Shown here: positions 8,401-16,355 of the stretch, piece after piece
Layout of the letters: every line of letters begins with the position of its first letter
How positions within the stretch are numbered: the stretch's first letter is position 1
Assembly (NCBI GenBank): GCA_017550535.1
Contig: JAFZOS010000004.1
Span: forward strand, 1 to 61,840
Reading direction: 5' to 3'
DNA: 61,840 bases
Source: Lachnospiraceae bacterium
GTDB lineage: Bacteria > Bacillota > Clostridia > Lachnospirales > Lachnospiraceae
Notes under the pieces: model-generated
Databases searched by the model: none
Seen by the model: only the letters and a program-made list of their open reading frames with translations
Told to the model about the DNA's origin: nothing
Position numbers and translations under genes: made by a program

Positions 8401-11201
8401 CTGCTGATCCGGCAGTGGAAGGCCGCAAAACGAAACCGGTCATCAGCATACTTCCGGTGCATTATTCCGTGGATGTTAAATACCGGTCATCCAATCCGTC
8501 AATCTTTACAGTAGATAAGGATGGTAAGATCCTCGGTATCGCAAGCGGAGAAGCGACCTTAATAGCTGAGGCACAGGCGAATCTTGAAGGTAAAAAGGCA
8601 AGGGACAGTGTAAAGATCGTGGTAAGAGTGCCTGTTAACAGTGTGAACATTCAGGAGGGAGATGCGACGCTTTATGTTGGAGATAAGCTTAGTTATACTG
8701 CAGTAATAGATCCGTCAGACGCTACCCTTAAGGATGTCACATGGTCAAGCGATAAAAAGGATGTTGCTTATGTGGACAGTAAAGGTACCGTGTATGCTAA
8801 GGCTGAAGGCACGGCGAGGATCACGGTGACCACAAAAGACGGCAACCGTACGGCGTCCCGTACGGTAACGGTTATAAAGGGTGTTGACGATCCTCCCGAA
8901 GAATGGACAACGCTTCTTAAAAAGCCATATTTTGATGGGTATGAGGAAAAGCTGGTTCATGATGTATTGCCGGGAACCAGGGTAAAGCTTAAACACGAGA
9001 TTGCCGGGGCAAGTATTTATTATACTACGGACGGAAGCATACCGACAGCTGATTTCAGGGGAAGGACAGCAGGCACCACTAAGCTTTATTCGGGACCGAT
9101 AGTCCTTAACAGGGATACAACGATAAGGGCTTTTGCTATTTGTCCGGGATACAGATACAGTGAGGATATTGAGACCACGTTCAGTGTGCCGAATGGAGCC
9201 GGTGATGTTCCCGGTGAGTTGATAAAGAAGTTGTTCGGTGATGATGTTGACAGGATCCCTTCGGGTATATGGTTTGCCTTTGAAGGAGATAACCGGTATT
9301 ACGTAAGGAACGGTTCGGATGAGATAGTGACAACGGTGAGCAGGGAGTATACTGGTAAGCCCATCACTTTCGGCGGCGGACTGTATATCTTTGACGGCCT
9401 TGACAGGCTGGTTGAAGGGAGGGACTACTCGATATCATACCAAAACAATACTAAGTATGGTGAGGCATCATCGGAGAATCCTCCTTCGGTCACCTTAAAG
9501 GGCAGGGGCAATTACAGCGGCACCACTGTATTCAAGTTTGCGATCACCAGGCTGAGGATTGACAAGGCATATCTGCTTTCGGACGTAACGGCGGAAGTGT
9601 TTATCGGCGATGAACTTAAAACGGTTGCACCTACCGTTGTATATAATGACAGCATTCTTACCGCGGGTAAGGATTATGCTGTTACATATTATAAAGGTGC
9701 GGTTTCGGAAACAAATGTCGTAAAGGATACCGATAAAGCCGAAGAAGGAAGCTATATAGCGGTCATATCCGCCAAGGACGGAAGTGCATATACGGGAACC
9801 TTAAAAGATAAGATATATATTACTGCAGTGAGCAAGCCTGCAACGGCTCCGGTACAAATGAGCAGCGTTACGGTGACTCCCGATCCTATCTCGGTTTCCT
9901 GGAGCGCTAAGGGAGTCGATGTGACAAAGCTGTTTACGGTTTCATCAGGCAGTGCTGCACCGGGTAAAGCAACGCATGGCAGTGCGACTCTTACATATGG
10001 CAAGGATTTTACGGTTGATGCCGTTGATACGACTCTGTATCCTAACTTCCCGTCTGCGGGAACCTACGTGATCATATTAAGGGGTACCGGTAATTATGCA
10101 GGCACGATACCTGCCACGCTGAAGGTGACCGGCATTACAAGTGATCAGGTCAAGGTAGCCTGCTTTAACGATAAGCCCGAGTATGTGGGAAGGGTAATGA
10201 AGCTCTCCGATCTTTATAAGGCTGACAATACTTCTTATAAGGAAGTGACTCTGTACACATCGACCGGAAAGCTTACGAAGGGTACGGATTATGATGTTGA
10301 TATGTCCGATGCGATGGCGTACGGTAAGTTTAACGTGGTGTTCAGGCTGAAGGGTAATTATGAAGGTGAGATCGTAAAGACGGTCAGCACCAAGGCCCGG
10401 AACATGAAGAACGATCCGAAGCTTACAATAACACCGGGTGTGGCAGAATATTCAAAGAGCGGAGCCATACCGGATGTATTTGTAAATTATAACGGATTGT
10501 TATTAAAGGAAGGTGTTGACTATACGCTGGCGTATAAGAATAACGTAACGATCTCGGCCAAAAAGCAGCCGACGGTAACGGTTAAGTTCAAGGGTTACTT
10601 TAAGGGCAGCGCATCTAAGGCATTTACGGTTAAAAAGGCACCTGTGACCAATTTAACTCTGTTGCTAAACGACGTTAAATACTCGGAGAAAAAGAAGGCC
10701 AAGTCATATAAGGTGCTGCCGAAAGTATATGACGGTTTGAAACAGGTGGCCAAGAAGAAGGATATCGATGGTTTCACCATAAAGGACTGCACGTTTAAGA
10801 ATGCAAAGACCGGAGCTCTTATCGGAGATACGGACGTGCTTGAACCCGGCACCATGATAGAAGTGACTTTAAGAGTGAGCGCTGCTTCGGGTGGTATGTA
10901 TGAGGGTACAGCCGATATCAAGGGTACATACCGCGTGATGGATCCTGCGAAGCTTATAAAGACCGCCAAGATAGAACTTAGGAAGGATATTGAATATTCA
11001 GGCGGAAATGAGCTGGTGATCAAGCCGTCCGACTTAAGGGTTACACTGAAGGACGGATATGAGCTTAAGTCGAATGAGTTCTCTATCGTATCCGTTACAA
11101 ACAGCCGATTTACCGGATCATCCAAGATCACGATACGCGGCGCAGGTGATTTCGGCGGCACCAAGACGAAGTCTATAAAGGTAAAGGCGGCCGGGTTGTA
11201 G
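5484..11201 (+). CDS. BspA-like leucine-rich-repeat surface protein with Big_2 and chitobiase-like domains
   Basis: 1905 residues with a GGAGGT site 7 nt before the start. A signal peptide (about 1-30, ending TTVYA) precedes an acidic linker. From about residue 170 to 935 there are some 25-30 LRR_5 (BspA-type) repeats of about 23 residues with the pattern IGxxAFxxCxxLxxVxxP. Two bacterial Ig-like Big_2 domains follow (about 950-1135; SYTAVIDPSDATLKDVTWSS). A chitobiase C-terminal-like module comes next (about 1140-1235; SIYYTTDGSIPT). The rest (1280-1905) is a series of beta domains of about 80-100 residues with recurring 'GxDYxVxY' and 'KGxGNYxGT' signatures. BspA-type LRR proteins commonly bind host proteins or other cells. 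No LPXTG signal, C-terminal helix, SLH or choline-binding repeat is visible, so release or non-covalent wall attachment is likely. Confidence 0.85.
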   Translation: MELRRRIAGIVAFTMIATSVFGNITTVYAVEDIGEIGLYADEIASPEAEHTVDELTASETADVIDVVTDADDISVTGELIGSDAEDGLPVLGDSGVVEKPAAGDKVPKEDRPLITLDDGITYRIDDDTYSASVVSWNGNGKVIIPAVIDLKGTGYVSSWPTGEDDYKRKVVEIEEKAFMEEGEEHRLNELVIEESDSSVKLKIDSEAFSGCTKISSVKFPERMELIGNKAFSGCISLSSVSLPDKLDEFGLSVFEGCTTLSGISIPKNMELKKIELPYDVSSGPFSGAENLKNISFETGITVIPDKLFAACDSVERIDFPSQMTQIGVRSFMNCTNLKTITMEDKITGIGESAFEGTGLTSVDLSSDLKTIGNRAFYNCQSLSSATIPDSVRTIGDSAFRICKTLEKVEFVDGDTGNYIGGEIGPSAFQECESLKEIVIPNSIKKIGNASFYKCINLKEMAIKDRIDYFSEDIVIGDDAFNGCEKLGKVSILSKSVYSIGKSAFYECTALNDVTLSSNNLAIIDNSAFAKCSSLESIHMPDSVTDIGGSVFENCTSLRDVGLSKGLTNVGAAVFRGDTALRAIKLPANIKNVYVSRAEEGIFAGCTYLFDITFEEGITSIAANLLFGTGSIVNLDIPDTVTDIGACAFHSCTRLRKVKIPGKVISIGNDAFNNCGNLVNKADDGSEVILIPDSVKEIGSNAFCGCGALTKMTLPNGLEDIGASAFKDCVGITEIHVPDSVKKLGEGCFEGCSSLTKARLPQNLNIVPKRLFKDCVKLTTVNLSAVDLTTIDEYAFNNCDALVELGGGLGIVDFTAFKVLKEIRKGAFENCDRIAKLKLSAATDTLGEYAFYYCSNLSEIDLGTGLEIIPSYAFATMASLKKMIIPRNVTEIKEYAFDSDASFEEIHIPNTDIKIDPKAFSSCRKLTFYVVKDSPAHEQLVAQGKADNCVFEVVYVDSIDYAEDVIEINRDPNPADPAVEGRKTKPVISILPVHYSVDVKYRSSNPSIFTVDKDGKILGIASGEATLIAEAQANLEGKKARDSVKIVVRVPVNSVNIQEGDATLYVGDKLSYTAVIDPSDATLKDVTWSSDKKDVAYVDSKGTVYAKAEGTARITVTTKDGNRTASRTVTVIKGVDDPPEEWTTLLKKPYFDGYEEKLVHDVLPGTRVKLKHEIAGASIYYTTDGSIPTADFRGRTAGTTKLYSGPIVLNRDTTIRAFAICPGYRYSEDIETTFSVPNGAGDVPGELIKKLFGDDVDRIPSGIWFAFEGDNRYYVRNGSDEIVTTVSREYTGKPITFGGGLYIFDGLDRLVEGRDYSISYQNNTKYGEASSENPPSVTLKGRGNYSGTTVFKFAITRLRIDKAYLLSDVTAEVFIGDELKTVAPTVVYNDSILTAGKDYAVTYYKGAVSETNVVKDTDKAEEGSYIAVISAKDGSAYTGTLKDKIYITAVSKPATAPVQMSSVTVTPDPISVSWSAKGVDVTKLFTVSSGSAAPGKATHGSATLTYGKDFTVDAVDTTLYPNFPSAGTYVIILRGTGNYAGTIPATLKVTGITSDQVKVACFNDKPEYVGRVMKLSDLYKADNTSYKEVTLYTSTGKLTKGTDYDVDMSDAMAYGKFNVVFRLKGNYEGEIVKTVSTKARNMKNDPKLTITPGVAEYSKSGAIPDVFVNYNGLLLKEGVDYTLAYKNNVTISAKKQPTVTVKFKGYFKGSASKAFTVKKAPVTNLTLLLNDVKYSEKKKAKSYKVLPKVYDGLKQVAKKKDIDGFTIKDCTFKNAKTGALIGDTDVLEPGTMIEVTLRVSAASGGMYEGTADIKGTYRVMDPAKLIKTAKIELRKDIEYSGGNELVIKPSDLRVTLKDGYELKSNEFSIVSVTNSRFTGSSKITIRGAGDFGGTKTKSIKVKAAGL

Positions 11202-11356
11202 GACAGAGGCATGTAATAACATTGTGCAAATTAACCAAAAAAATAATGAAAAAATCGTAAAAATAGCTTGATGCACTACAAAATGTGTATAAATTCAAAA
11301 ACAAACACAAAATATTGATTTTGTTAAGTAACCTTCAAAGTCGCATAAATTCAGCA

Positions 11357-11387
11357 TTTGCGCCCCGTTGACCATCCGGGGCGCAAA
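11357..11387 (+). terminator. Probable terminator after the LRR protein gene
   Basis: TTTGCGCCCC (11357-11366) and GGGGCGCAAA (11378-11387) form a perfect 10-bp GC-rich stem with an 11-nt loop. The downstream tract is A-rich rather than T-rich on this strand, so termination may be partial or Rho-independent only in part. Confidence 0.55.
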
Positions 11388-11416
11388 AAATTGTTGAAAT
11401 TTACGGAGAAAACGGG

Positions 11417-11445
11417 TTGTCTTAAAAATGGATTTATTGTACAAT
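11417..11445 (+). promoter_or_regulatory. Promoter for the membrane-tailed surface protein gene
   Basis: TTGTCT (11417-11422), a 17-bp spacer and TACAAT (11440-11445). The predicted start is near 11452, leaving an unusually long leader of about 158 nt. The 11202-11588 gap otherwise holds the terminator at 11357-11387 and the leader structures listed next; no gene is seen in it. Confidence 0.6.
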
Positions 11446-11451
11446 AACCCA

Positions 11452-11609
11452 TAGTTAGGAGAAGTGCGTCTAGCCTTGTTTTTATGGGCATTTCATTGAC
11501 TGATTCAGTCATTTAAAAGACGCTGGATACCCTATAAAAGAACTGCTTATACAGTATTGGGGAGCGATAAGGGGTTGTATTTTATAGGATGAAAATGGAG
11601 GAAAGCAAA
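11452..11609 (+). promoter_or_regulatory. Structured 5' leader with nested inverted repeats
   Basis: Between the predicted transcription start and the ATG at 11610 there are several inverted repeats. TGACTGATTCAGTCA (11497-11511) is a perfect 15-bp palindrome, enclosed by GCGTCT (11466-11471) and AGACGC (11518-11523). CCTATAAAA (11531-11539) and TTTTATAGG (11580-11588) are a perfect 9-bp pair that encloses the imperfect dyad ACTGCTTATACAGT and ends just before the ribosome site GGAGG (11597-11601). No known riboswitch consensus was recognised. It could be an RNA regulator or, for the 15-bp palindrome, a protein operator. Confidence 0.45.
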
Positions 11610-13802
11610 ATGAGGATGCTAAAGAAGTTGTTGCTAGCTGCGAGTCTTGTCGGCGCCGTAGGGCTGCTCGGATTCGCAAGTGATGCAAAGGCAGCTACCG
11701 ATCCGGAAAGCGTAACACCTTCGGTTACCGATGATGAGCTGTCGATTGAATGGGATGAACCGGAAGGAACATTTAAAAGCCTGGCGGTAACGATCGGTGG
11801 AAGATCAGTATATATCCCCGAGGATGCCATTGATGAAGATGCCTGCACATGCGAGATCGAGAGCATTAAGGAACTTATCAATGATCCGTTGAATGTTGGT
11901 GCTTTTGCATCGAGCGAGACGCTGAAGGATCTGGAAATTAAGGTTAAGGTCACCACATCAAAGGGTTCGGTATCTTATCCTGGGAAGGAAGATGATCCGG
12001 TTATCGCGTTCGACAGTGAGAGCGATGAAGATCCGCTTTACAGGGTTTCGGTAAGCACGACAAGCGGTTTTTCACCGATAATTACATTGGACGGTACCGA
12101 TTATTCACAGAATTATGTTTATGCCTTTCCTGATGATGATGTTGAGATAAGCGTAAAAGAAAATGAAGAATATGGATTTACATGGACGATCAAGCCGAAG
12201 AGCGGCAGTGCTGAAAAGGAAACGGGATGGATTGTTGATTGGACGGTTGATCAGCCTGTTGCCTTTACGGGTACGGCAGTCAGGACTTCGCCGATAGTTA
12301 CACTGGCAGCATCAAAAACCAAAGTTACCGTTAAGTCCGGAAAGGCCGCAGAAGTAAAGCTCACATGGACAGTTAAGGGTGATCTTAAGATAAAATCAGG
12401 AACAAAGGTTCAGCTTCTTGTTGATGGAGCTGCACATTCACAGACATGGGAAACAGGTACTACGGGCGGTTCACATACGATCACGATCAGTGCGGCACGT
12501 ACCTATGTTCTCAGCATGACCGGTACATATGTCGATCCTATCGATGGCCTGGATAAGACATGGACATCTGAAAATGAGGTGACGATCGTTGCTTCCGAAG
12601 CGGGTGATGCAACGAAAGTAACGACAACAGATTTCCCCGAGTATTGCACACAGGGTGATTATACATTTAAGTTTACCGCGAAGGCTGAAAACGGATCTAC
12701 CGATTTTGAATGGATACCTGACAGCGATAGCGAGAAGTATGTTAAGGAAGTAAAGCAGGGAAGTACCGACAGCAAGGGTAATACAACATTTGAATTAAGG
12801 TTCAATACCGATAAGCTTGAAAACGGTAACAAATCGGCTACCATTAAGTTTACCTGTGAGGTTGACGGCGTTGAGGCTAATATAGACAGTACTTCATCAA
12901 CAACGAAATCCTTAACGCTTTACAGCACTCCTTCGTCTTCGTTCACTAAAACTGATTATTCGATCAAGTATGATATGCCCAAGGCTGTTAATACAGGTGA
13001 GACAGACGGTAAGGAATCTGACAGCAGCAGTTCAACAGCTACCAAAGTAAAGGAAGTTTCACAGGCATACATAAAGATCGGTGTTGATTCTTCTGAAGCT
13101 ACAGATGCAAAGAAGAGCGGACAGAGTTCAACCCTTGACGCTACTACTCTTCATAAGGTGCTTGACGACCTTTCGAGCAAAAAGAAGCTTACATCTGATT
13201 CTCATGATGTAACCTTCAGGATGTATCCGGCAGACAGCTCGGTTCATAACAAGAACGTTTACACCGAAGTAACCGAGAAGGTTTATAAGGTAGTTATAAG
13301 GTATACCGAGAGCAGTACAGGAAGCAGCAAGACAACAACCACTACATCCGATGATGAGGACAGCTCAAACAGCGGCCGCAGGTCAACAACGAGTGCAGCT
13401 TATGCTTTACCTGTAGCATCAATGAATCCTGCAGCTAACCTTGTTGCAACAGCAAGTACAACCACAACGGGTGCCGTTAAGGAGATAATCGTATACAGGT
13501 TTGAAGGCGAGAAGGTTAAGCTTTCGGATCTCGGTGTTACCGGAACATGGTCAACCCTTACCAACGGAACGGAAGATGTTGCTACAAAGGGTGAGCTCAC
13601 AGTAAGTTCTACCGCAAGCAGAAACGTTTACACAGGCGTACTCGGCGCAAGGTCATCAAGCGGCGGATCTGCAAGTGCAAATGATTCAAGCGTAGGTAAG
13701 TGGGGCCAGAACAACATGCCCGTTTACTTAATGATAGCTATCGTTGTTGCTACCGCAGTATTCGGAATGGCTGCATACGATAAGAAGAAAAAGAATTTCT
13801 AA
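11610..13802 (+). CDS. Secreted surface protein with C-terminal membrane anchor
   Basis: 730 residues. The ATG at 11610 is preferred over 11589 because GGAGG (11597-11601) is spaced 8 nt from it. A signal peptide (MRMLKKLLLAASLVGAVGLL, cleavage after DAKA) leads into a long Thr/Ser/Asp-rich, beta-like ectodomain with no certain named domain. A Ser/Thr-rich stretch (residues about 570-600) precedes the C-terminus. The tail consists of one hydrophobic segment (VYLMIAIVVATAVFGMAA) and a basic end (KKKKNF). That layout resembles a sorting signal, but no LPXTG or NPQTN-like motif precedes the helix; the residues there are GKWGQNNMP. A class B sortase follows 39 bp downstream. Confidence 0.7.
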   Translation: MRMLKKLLLAASLVGAVGLLGFASDAKAATDPESVTPSVTDDELSIEWDEPEGTFKSLAVTIGGRSVYIPEDAIDEDACTCEIESIKELINDPLNVGAFASSETLKDLEIKVKVTTSKGSVSYPGKEDDPVIAFDSESDEDPLYRVSVSTTSGFSPIITLDGTDYSQNYVYAFPDDDVEISVKENEEYGFTWTIKPKSGSAEKETGWIVDWTVDQPVAFTGTAVRTSPIVTLAASKTKVTVKSGKAAEVKLTWTVKGDLKIKSGTKVQLLVDGAAHSQTWETGTTGGSHTITISAARTYVLSMTGTYVDPIDGLDKTWTSENEVTIVASEAGDATKVTTTDFPEYCTQGDYTFKFTAKAENGSTDFEWIPDSDSEKYVKEVKQGSTDSKGNTTFELRFNTDKLENGNKSATIKFTCEVDGVEANIDSTSSTTKSLTLYSTPSSSFTKTDYSIKYDMPKAVNTGETDGKESDSSSSTATKVKEVSQAYIKIGVDSSEATDAKKSGQSSTLDATTLHKVLDDLSSKKKLTSDSHDVTFRMYPADSSVHNKNVYTEVTEKVYKVVIRYTESSTGSSKTTTTTSDDEDSSNSGRRSTTSAAYALPVASMNPAANLVATASTTTTGAVKEIIVYRFEGEKVKLSDLGVTGTWSTLTNGTEDVATKGELTVSSTASRNVYTGVLGARSSSGGSASANDSSVGKWGQNNMPVYLMIAIVVATAVFGMAAYDKKKKNF

Positions 13803-13841
13803 TCCTCAAAATTTGCTTAAAAATATATAAGAGTTATTGAT

Positions 13842-14741
13842 ATGGGTGATACTACCAACCGGGGTTTTTTAGGTGTAGTAAAACTGAATTTACCATTACG
13901 GGTGGAGCGAGTTGAACTTGCTCCACTCGTTTTTGTACCGGTATTTATTATCACAATATATATAATTGCGTTTTTTGCTTCATTGATACATGTCCCTTCT
14001 AAGTTCAAGGTGGAAACAAAAGCCGCACCGACAGGCATAAAGGTAAACAATACCGTAGCACAGGAAGTAAGTACCAAAGTCGGTGATGATGACTTTGTGT
14101 ATGATCTTAAAAATATTGAAGACATGCTTCCCGAAATGAGGGAGTGGTATCAAAAAAATAACGACTGCGTAGGCTGGCTTAAGATCGACGATATGAAGAT
14201 AGACTATCCCATACTGCAGCGTAAGAGTGACGGACTGTATTACGTTACCAGAAATATCGATGAAAACGAAGACAATATGGGATCTATAGTGCTTGATTCT
14301 GATTCGGAAATAGGAACCGGACTGAAAACGCGGCAGTATAAGGACGGAACAAAGCCGAGTACAAATCTAATAATAGGCGGCCATAATATGCGCAACGGTA
14401 CCATGTTCGGTGATCTGGATAAGTTCAGGGACAAGTCCTTTACGAGTAAGCACAACATCATAAAACTCTCTTCCCTGTATGAGGAACGTGAATATGAGAT
14501 AGTGAGCGTATTCCTTTCGCAGATCTATCCCGCAGATAAAACGGATGTATTTAAGTACTACAAGTTCTATGAAGCGGACACGCAGGAAGAATTTGATGAG
14601 TTTTACAATAATATAAAAAAGCTCCAGCTGTTTGATACCGGGGTTACGGCTAAGTACGGTGATGAATTTCTGACTCTGAATACCTGTACGTATCATGTAG
14701 AAGATGGCCGTATGGTAGTTGTCGCAAAGCGTATCAGGTAG
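13842..14741 (+). CDS. Class B sortase
   Basis: 299 residues. A single N-terminal membrane segment (PLVFVPVFIITIYIIAFFAS, about 27-47) anchors an extracellular sortase fold. The catalytic triad is visible: His181 in GGHN, Cys282 in LNTCTY and Arg297 near the end (VAKRIR). The stretch CVGWLKIDDMKIDYPILQ and the long insert with a helix before the catalytic Cys are typical of class B. Sortases cut a C-terminal sorting motif and join the protein to the peptidoglycan precursor. Its nearest candidate substrate is the preceding surface protein. No strong ribosome site precedes the ATG (only AAGAG), and a terminator-like hairpin lies within codons 20-31. Confidence 0.9.
   Translation: MGDTTNRGFLGVVKLNLPLRVERVELAPLVFVPVFIITIYIIAFFASLIHVPSKFKVETKAAPTGIKVNNTVAQEVSTKVGDDDFVYDLKNIEDMLPEMREWYQKNNDCVGWLKIDDMKIDYPILQRKSDGLYYVTRNIDENEDNMGSIVLDSDSEIGTGLKTRQYKDGTKPSTNLIIGGHNMRNGTMFGDLDKFRDKSFTSKHNIIKLSSLYEEREYEIVSVFLSQIYPADKTDVFKYYKFYEADTQEEFDEFYNNIKKLQLFDTGVTAKYGDEFLTLNTCTYHVEDGRMVVVAKRIR
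13899..13934 (+). terminator. Terminator-like hairpin inside the 5' end of the sortase gene
   Basis: Thirteen bases (13899-13911) pair fully with 13917-13929, counting two G-T pairs, around the loop TTGAA. Five T follow (13930-13934). The element has the form of an intrinsic terminator and lies in codons 20-31 of the sortase reading frame, encoding the beginning of its membrane segment. It may end most transcripts of the surface protein gene and let a fraction continue into the sortase. Confidence 0.55.
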
Positions 14742-14801
14742 GTATGTAAATGCTATGCAGAAGCGCAGCGGGATAAAGTATAAGTTTGGTAGAATATAAT
14801 A

Positions 14802-14830
14802 TTGACAAAAGATATTGCACATACTATGAT
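14802..14830 (+). promoter_or_regulatory. Promoter of the fatty-acid synthesis operon
   Basis: Perfect TTGACA (14802-14807), 17-bp spacer, TATGAT (14825-14830). Predicted start near 14837, giving a 53-nt leader before acpP. No FapR- or FabT-like contiguous operator could be recognised with confidence here. Confidence 0.75.
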
Positions 14831-14889
14831 TTCACTTAGTTGGTTTTTATGACTTAACTATTGTATCAATAAGGATAAGGAGAGAAGCA

Positions 14890-15120
14890 ATGTTAGAGAA
14901 GTTAACCGAAATGATAAGGGAGCAGTTAAATACAGACGCAGCGATCACGGAGGATACATCCTTCAAGGATGATCTCGGAGCTGATTCGCTTGATCTTTTC
15001 GAGCTTATAATGGGACTTGAGGAGGAGTTCGGTGTTGAGATACCCACCGATGACCTTGAGAATATCGCAACAGTAGGAGATGTTATCAAATACCTCAAGG
15101 AGCATGGTGCGGAGGAGTAA
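14890..15120 (+). CDS. acpP: Acyl carrier protein
   Basis: 76 residues, the usual ACP length. The phosphopantetheine attachment site is Ser33 in GADSLDLFE, in the conserved acidic context at the start of helix II. The ribosome site AAGGAGAG lies close to the ATG. ACP carries the growing acyl chain between the enzymes encoded downstream. It is the first gene of the operon and directly follows the strong promoter at 14802-14830. A 63-bp stem-loop repeat separates it from fabK, which could lower expression of the enzymes relative to the carrier. Confidence 0.96.
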   Translation: MLEKLTEMIREQLNTDAAITEDTSFKDDLGADSLDLFELIMGLEEEFGVEIPTDDLENIATVGDVIKYLKEHGAEE

Positions 15121-15132
15121 ATAATGTTTGTG

Positions 15133-15195
15133 GGACACGGGGACGGTTCTTTTGTCCCACGTTTTTTGCAGGACAAAAGAACCGTCCCCATGTCC
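15133..15195. repeat. REP-like nested palindrome, copy A (acpP-fabK gap)
   Basis: Two 25-bp arms (15133-15157 and 15171-15195) with one G/A mismatch and a 13-nt loop containing TTTTTT. Each arm has the core GGGGACGGTTCTT and is itself bounded by a short inverted pair, GGACA at its outer end and TGTCC at its inner end. It belongs to the same family as the copies at 28731, 30786, 32951 and 42035. Confidence 0.9.
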
Positions 15196-15260
15196 TGTTG
15201 ATACTGATCAATAATGCGTTCATCATGATTGATGGGCGCATATATTATGAAAGGAAAGAA

Positions 15261-16190
15261 ATGAAAACAAGAGTGACCGAACTTCTCGGGATCGAATATC
15301 CTATAATCCAGGGCGGTATGGCATGGGTTGCGACCCATGAGCTTGCGAGCGCAGTGAGCAATGCGGGAGGCCTTGGCATCATCGGTGCGGGCGGAGCACC
15401 TGCTTCATGGGTAAGGGAGCAGATAAAGGCCTGCAAGGCTGAAACCGATAAGCCATTTGGCGTGAATTTAATGCTTATGAATGCCGAAGCGGATGAGATA
15501 GCAAAAGTGATCGCCGAGGAGAAAGTAAAGGTTGTAACTACGGGTGCCGGAAACCCGGGTAAGTATATCGAAATGTGGAAAGAAGCCGGCACGGTTATTA
15601 TCCCTGTTGTGGCCAGTGTCGCATTGGCGAAGCTTATGGAGCGCAGCGGCGTATCGGCCGTTGTGGCAGAGGGTACCGAATCCGGCGGCCATATAGGAGA
15701 GGCAACGACCATGACTCTCGTTCCGCAGGTTGTTGATGCGGTGAGCATTCCCGTTATTGCTGCAGGCGGCATTGCAGACGGACGCGGAATGGCCGCAGCC
15801 TTCATGCTGGGCGCCGAGGCAGTGCAGATGGGAACGCGTTTTGTAGCGGCGACAGAATCAATCGCCCATCAGAATTACAAGGACCGGATCGTTAAGGCAA
15901 AGGATATTGATTCTGAAGTGACCGGCCGTAGCTTTGGCCATCCCGTACGCGTGCTCCGGAACCAGATGACAAAAGAATATCTTCAGATGGAAAAAGACGG
16001 CGTACCTTTCGAGGAAGTTGAAAAGCTTACCCTCGGTTCACTCAAGGCTGCCGTAGTCGACGGAGACACAAAGATGGGCTCCATGATGGCCGGCCAAATC
16101 GCCGGACTTATATCCCGTAATGATATGTCGTGTGAAGAGATAATTCAGGAAATCGTGAAGGATGCCAGTAAGCTATTGAATCTTAGTTAG
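15261..16190 (+). CDS. fabK: Enoyl-[acyl-carrier-protein] reductase II, FMN-dependent
   Basis: 309 residues from the ATG at 15261, which has AAGGAAAG just upstream; the in-frame upstream extension crosses intergenic sequence and is rejected. FabK catalyses the last reduction of each elongation cycle (enoyl-ACP to acyl-ACP) with FMN and NAD(P)H. The TIM-barrel flavoprotein signatures are present: PIIQGGMAWV at the N-terminus, GVNLML, EGTESGGHIGE, and the phosphate-binding stretch AAGGIADGRGMAAAF followed by AVQMGTRF. It is the only enoyl reductase in the operon; no FabI is seen. The position after acpP and before fabD is the usual Firmicutes order. Confidence 0.95.
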   Translation: MKTRVTELLGIEYPIIQGGMAWVATHELASAVSNAGGLGIIGAGGAPASWVREQIKACKAETDKPFGVNLMLMNAEADEIAKVIAEEKVKVVTTGAGNPGKYIEMWKEAGTVIIPVVASVALAKLMERSGVSAVVAEGTESGGHIGEATTMTLVPQVVDAVSIPVIAAGGIADGRGMAAAFMLGAEAVQMGTRFVAATESIAHQNYKDRIVKAKDIDSEVTGRSFGHPVRVLRNQMTKEYLQMEKDGVPFEEVEKLTLGSLKAAVVDGDTKMGSMMAGQIAGLISRNDMSCEEIIQEIVKDASKLLNLS

Positions 16191-16355
16191 GATTTTTATG
16201 AGTGTAGCGGAATACATTATGGGCGAGAGGAACAGCATGTTTCGACCGGATGGAGAAACAAGGCGAACAGCGAGAATGGATTCGAGTTGTGAGCCGGTGC
16301 AGTGACGGATCGACCATGATCGTATTACGCGAAACGGAGTAAATAAGGAGACACT

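Noticed and set aside
11452-11609. Known cyclic di-GMP or other riboswitch in the surface protein leader
   Set aside because: No consensus core of a known class could be matched by eye; reported only as an unassigned structured leader.
16198-16305. Possible 35-codon peptide between fabK and fabD
   Set aside because: No ribosome site or recognisable similarity; the 165-bp gap may simply be a leader. No strong hairpin was found in it.
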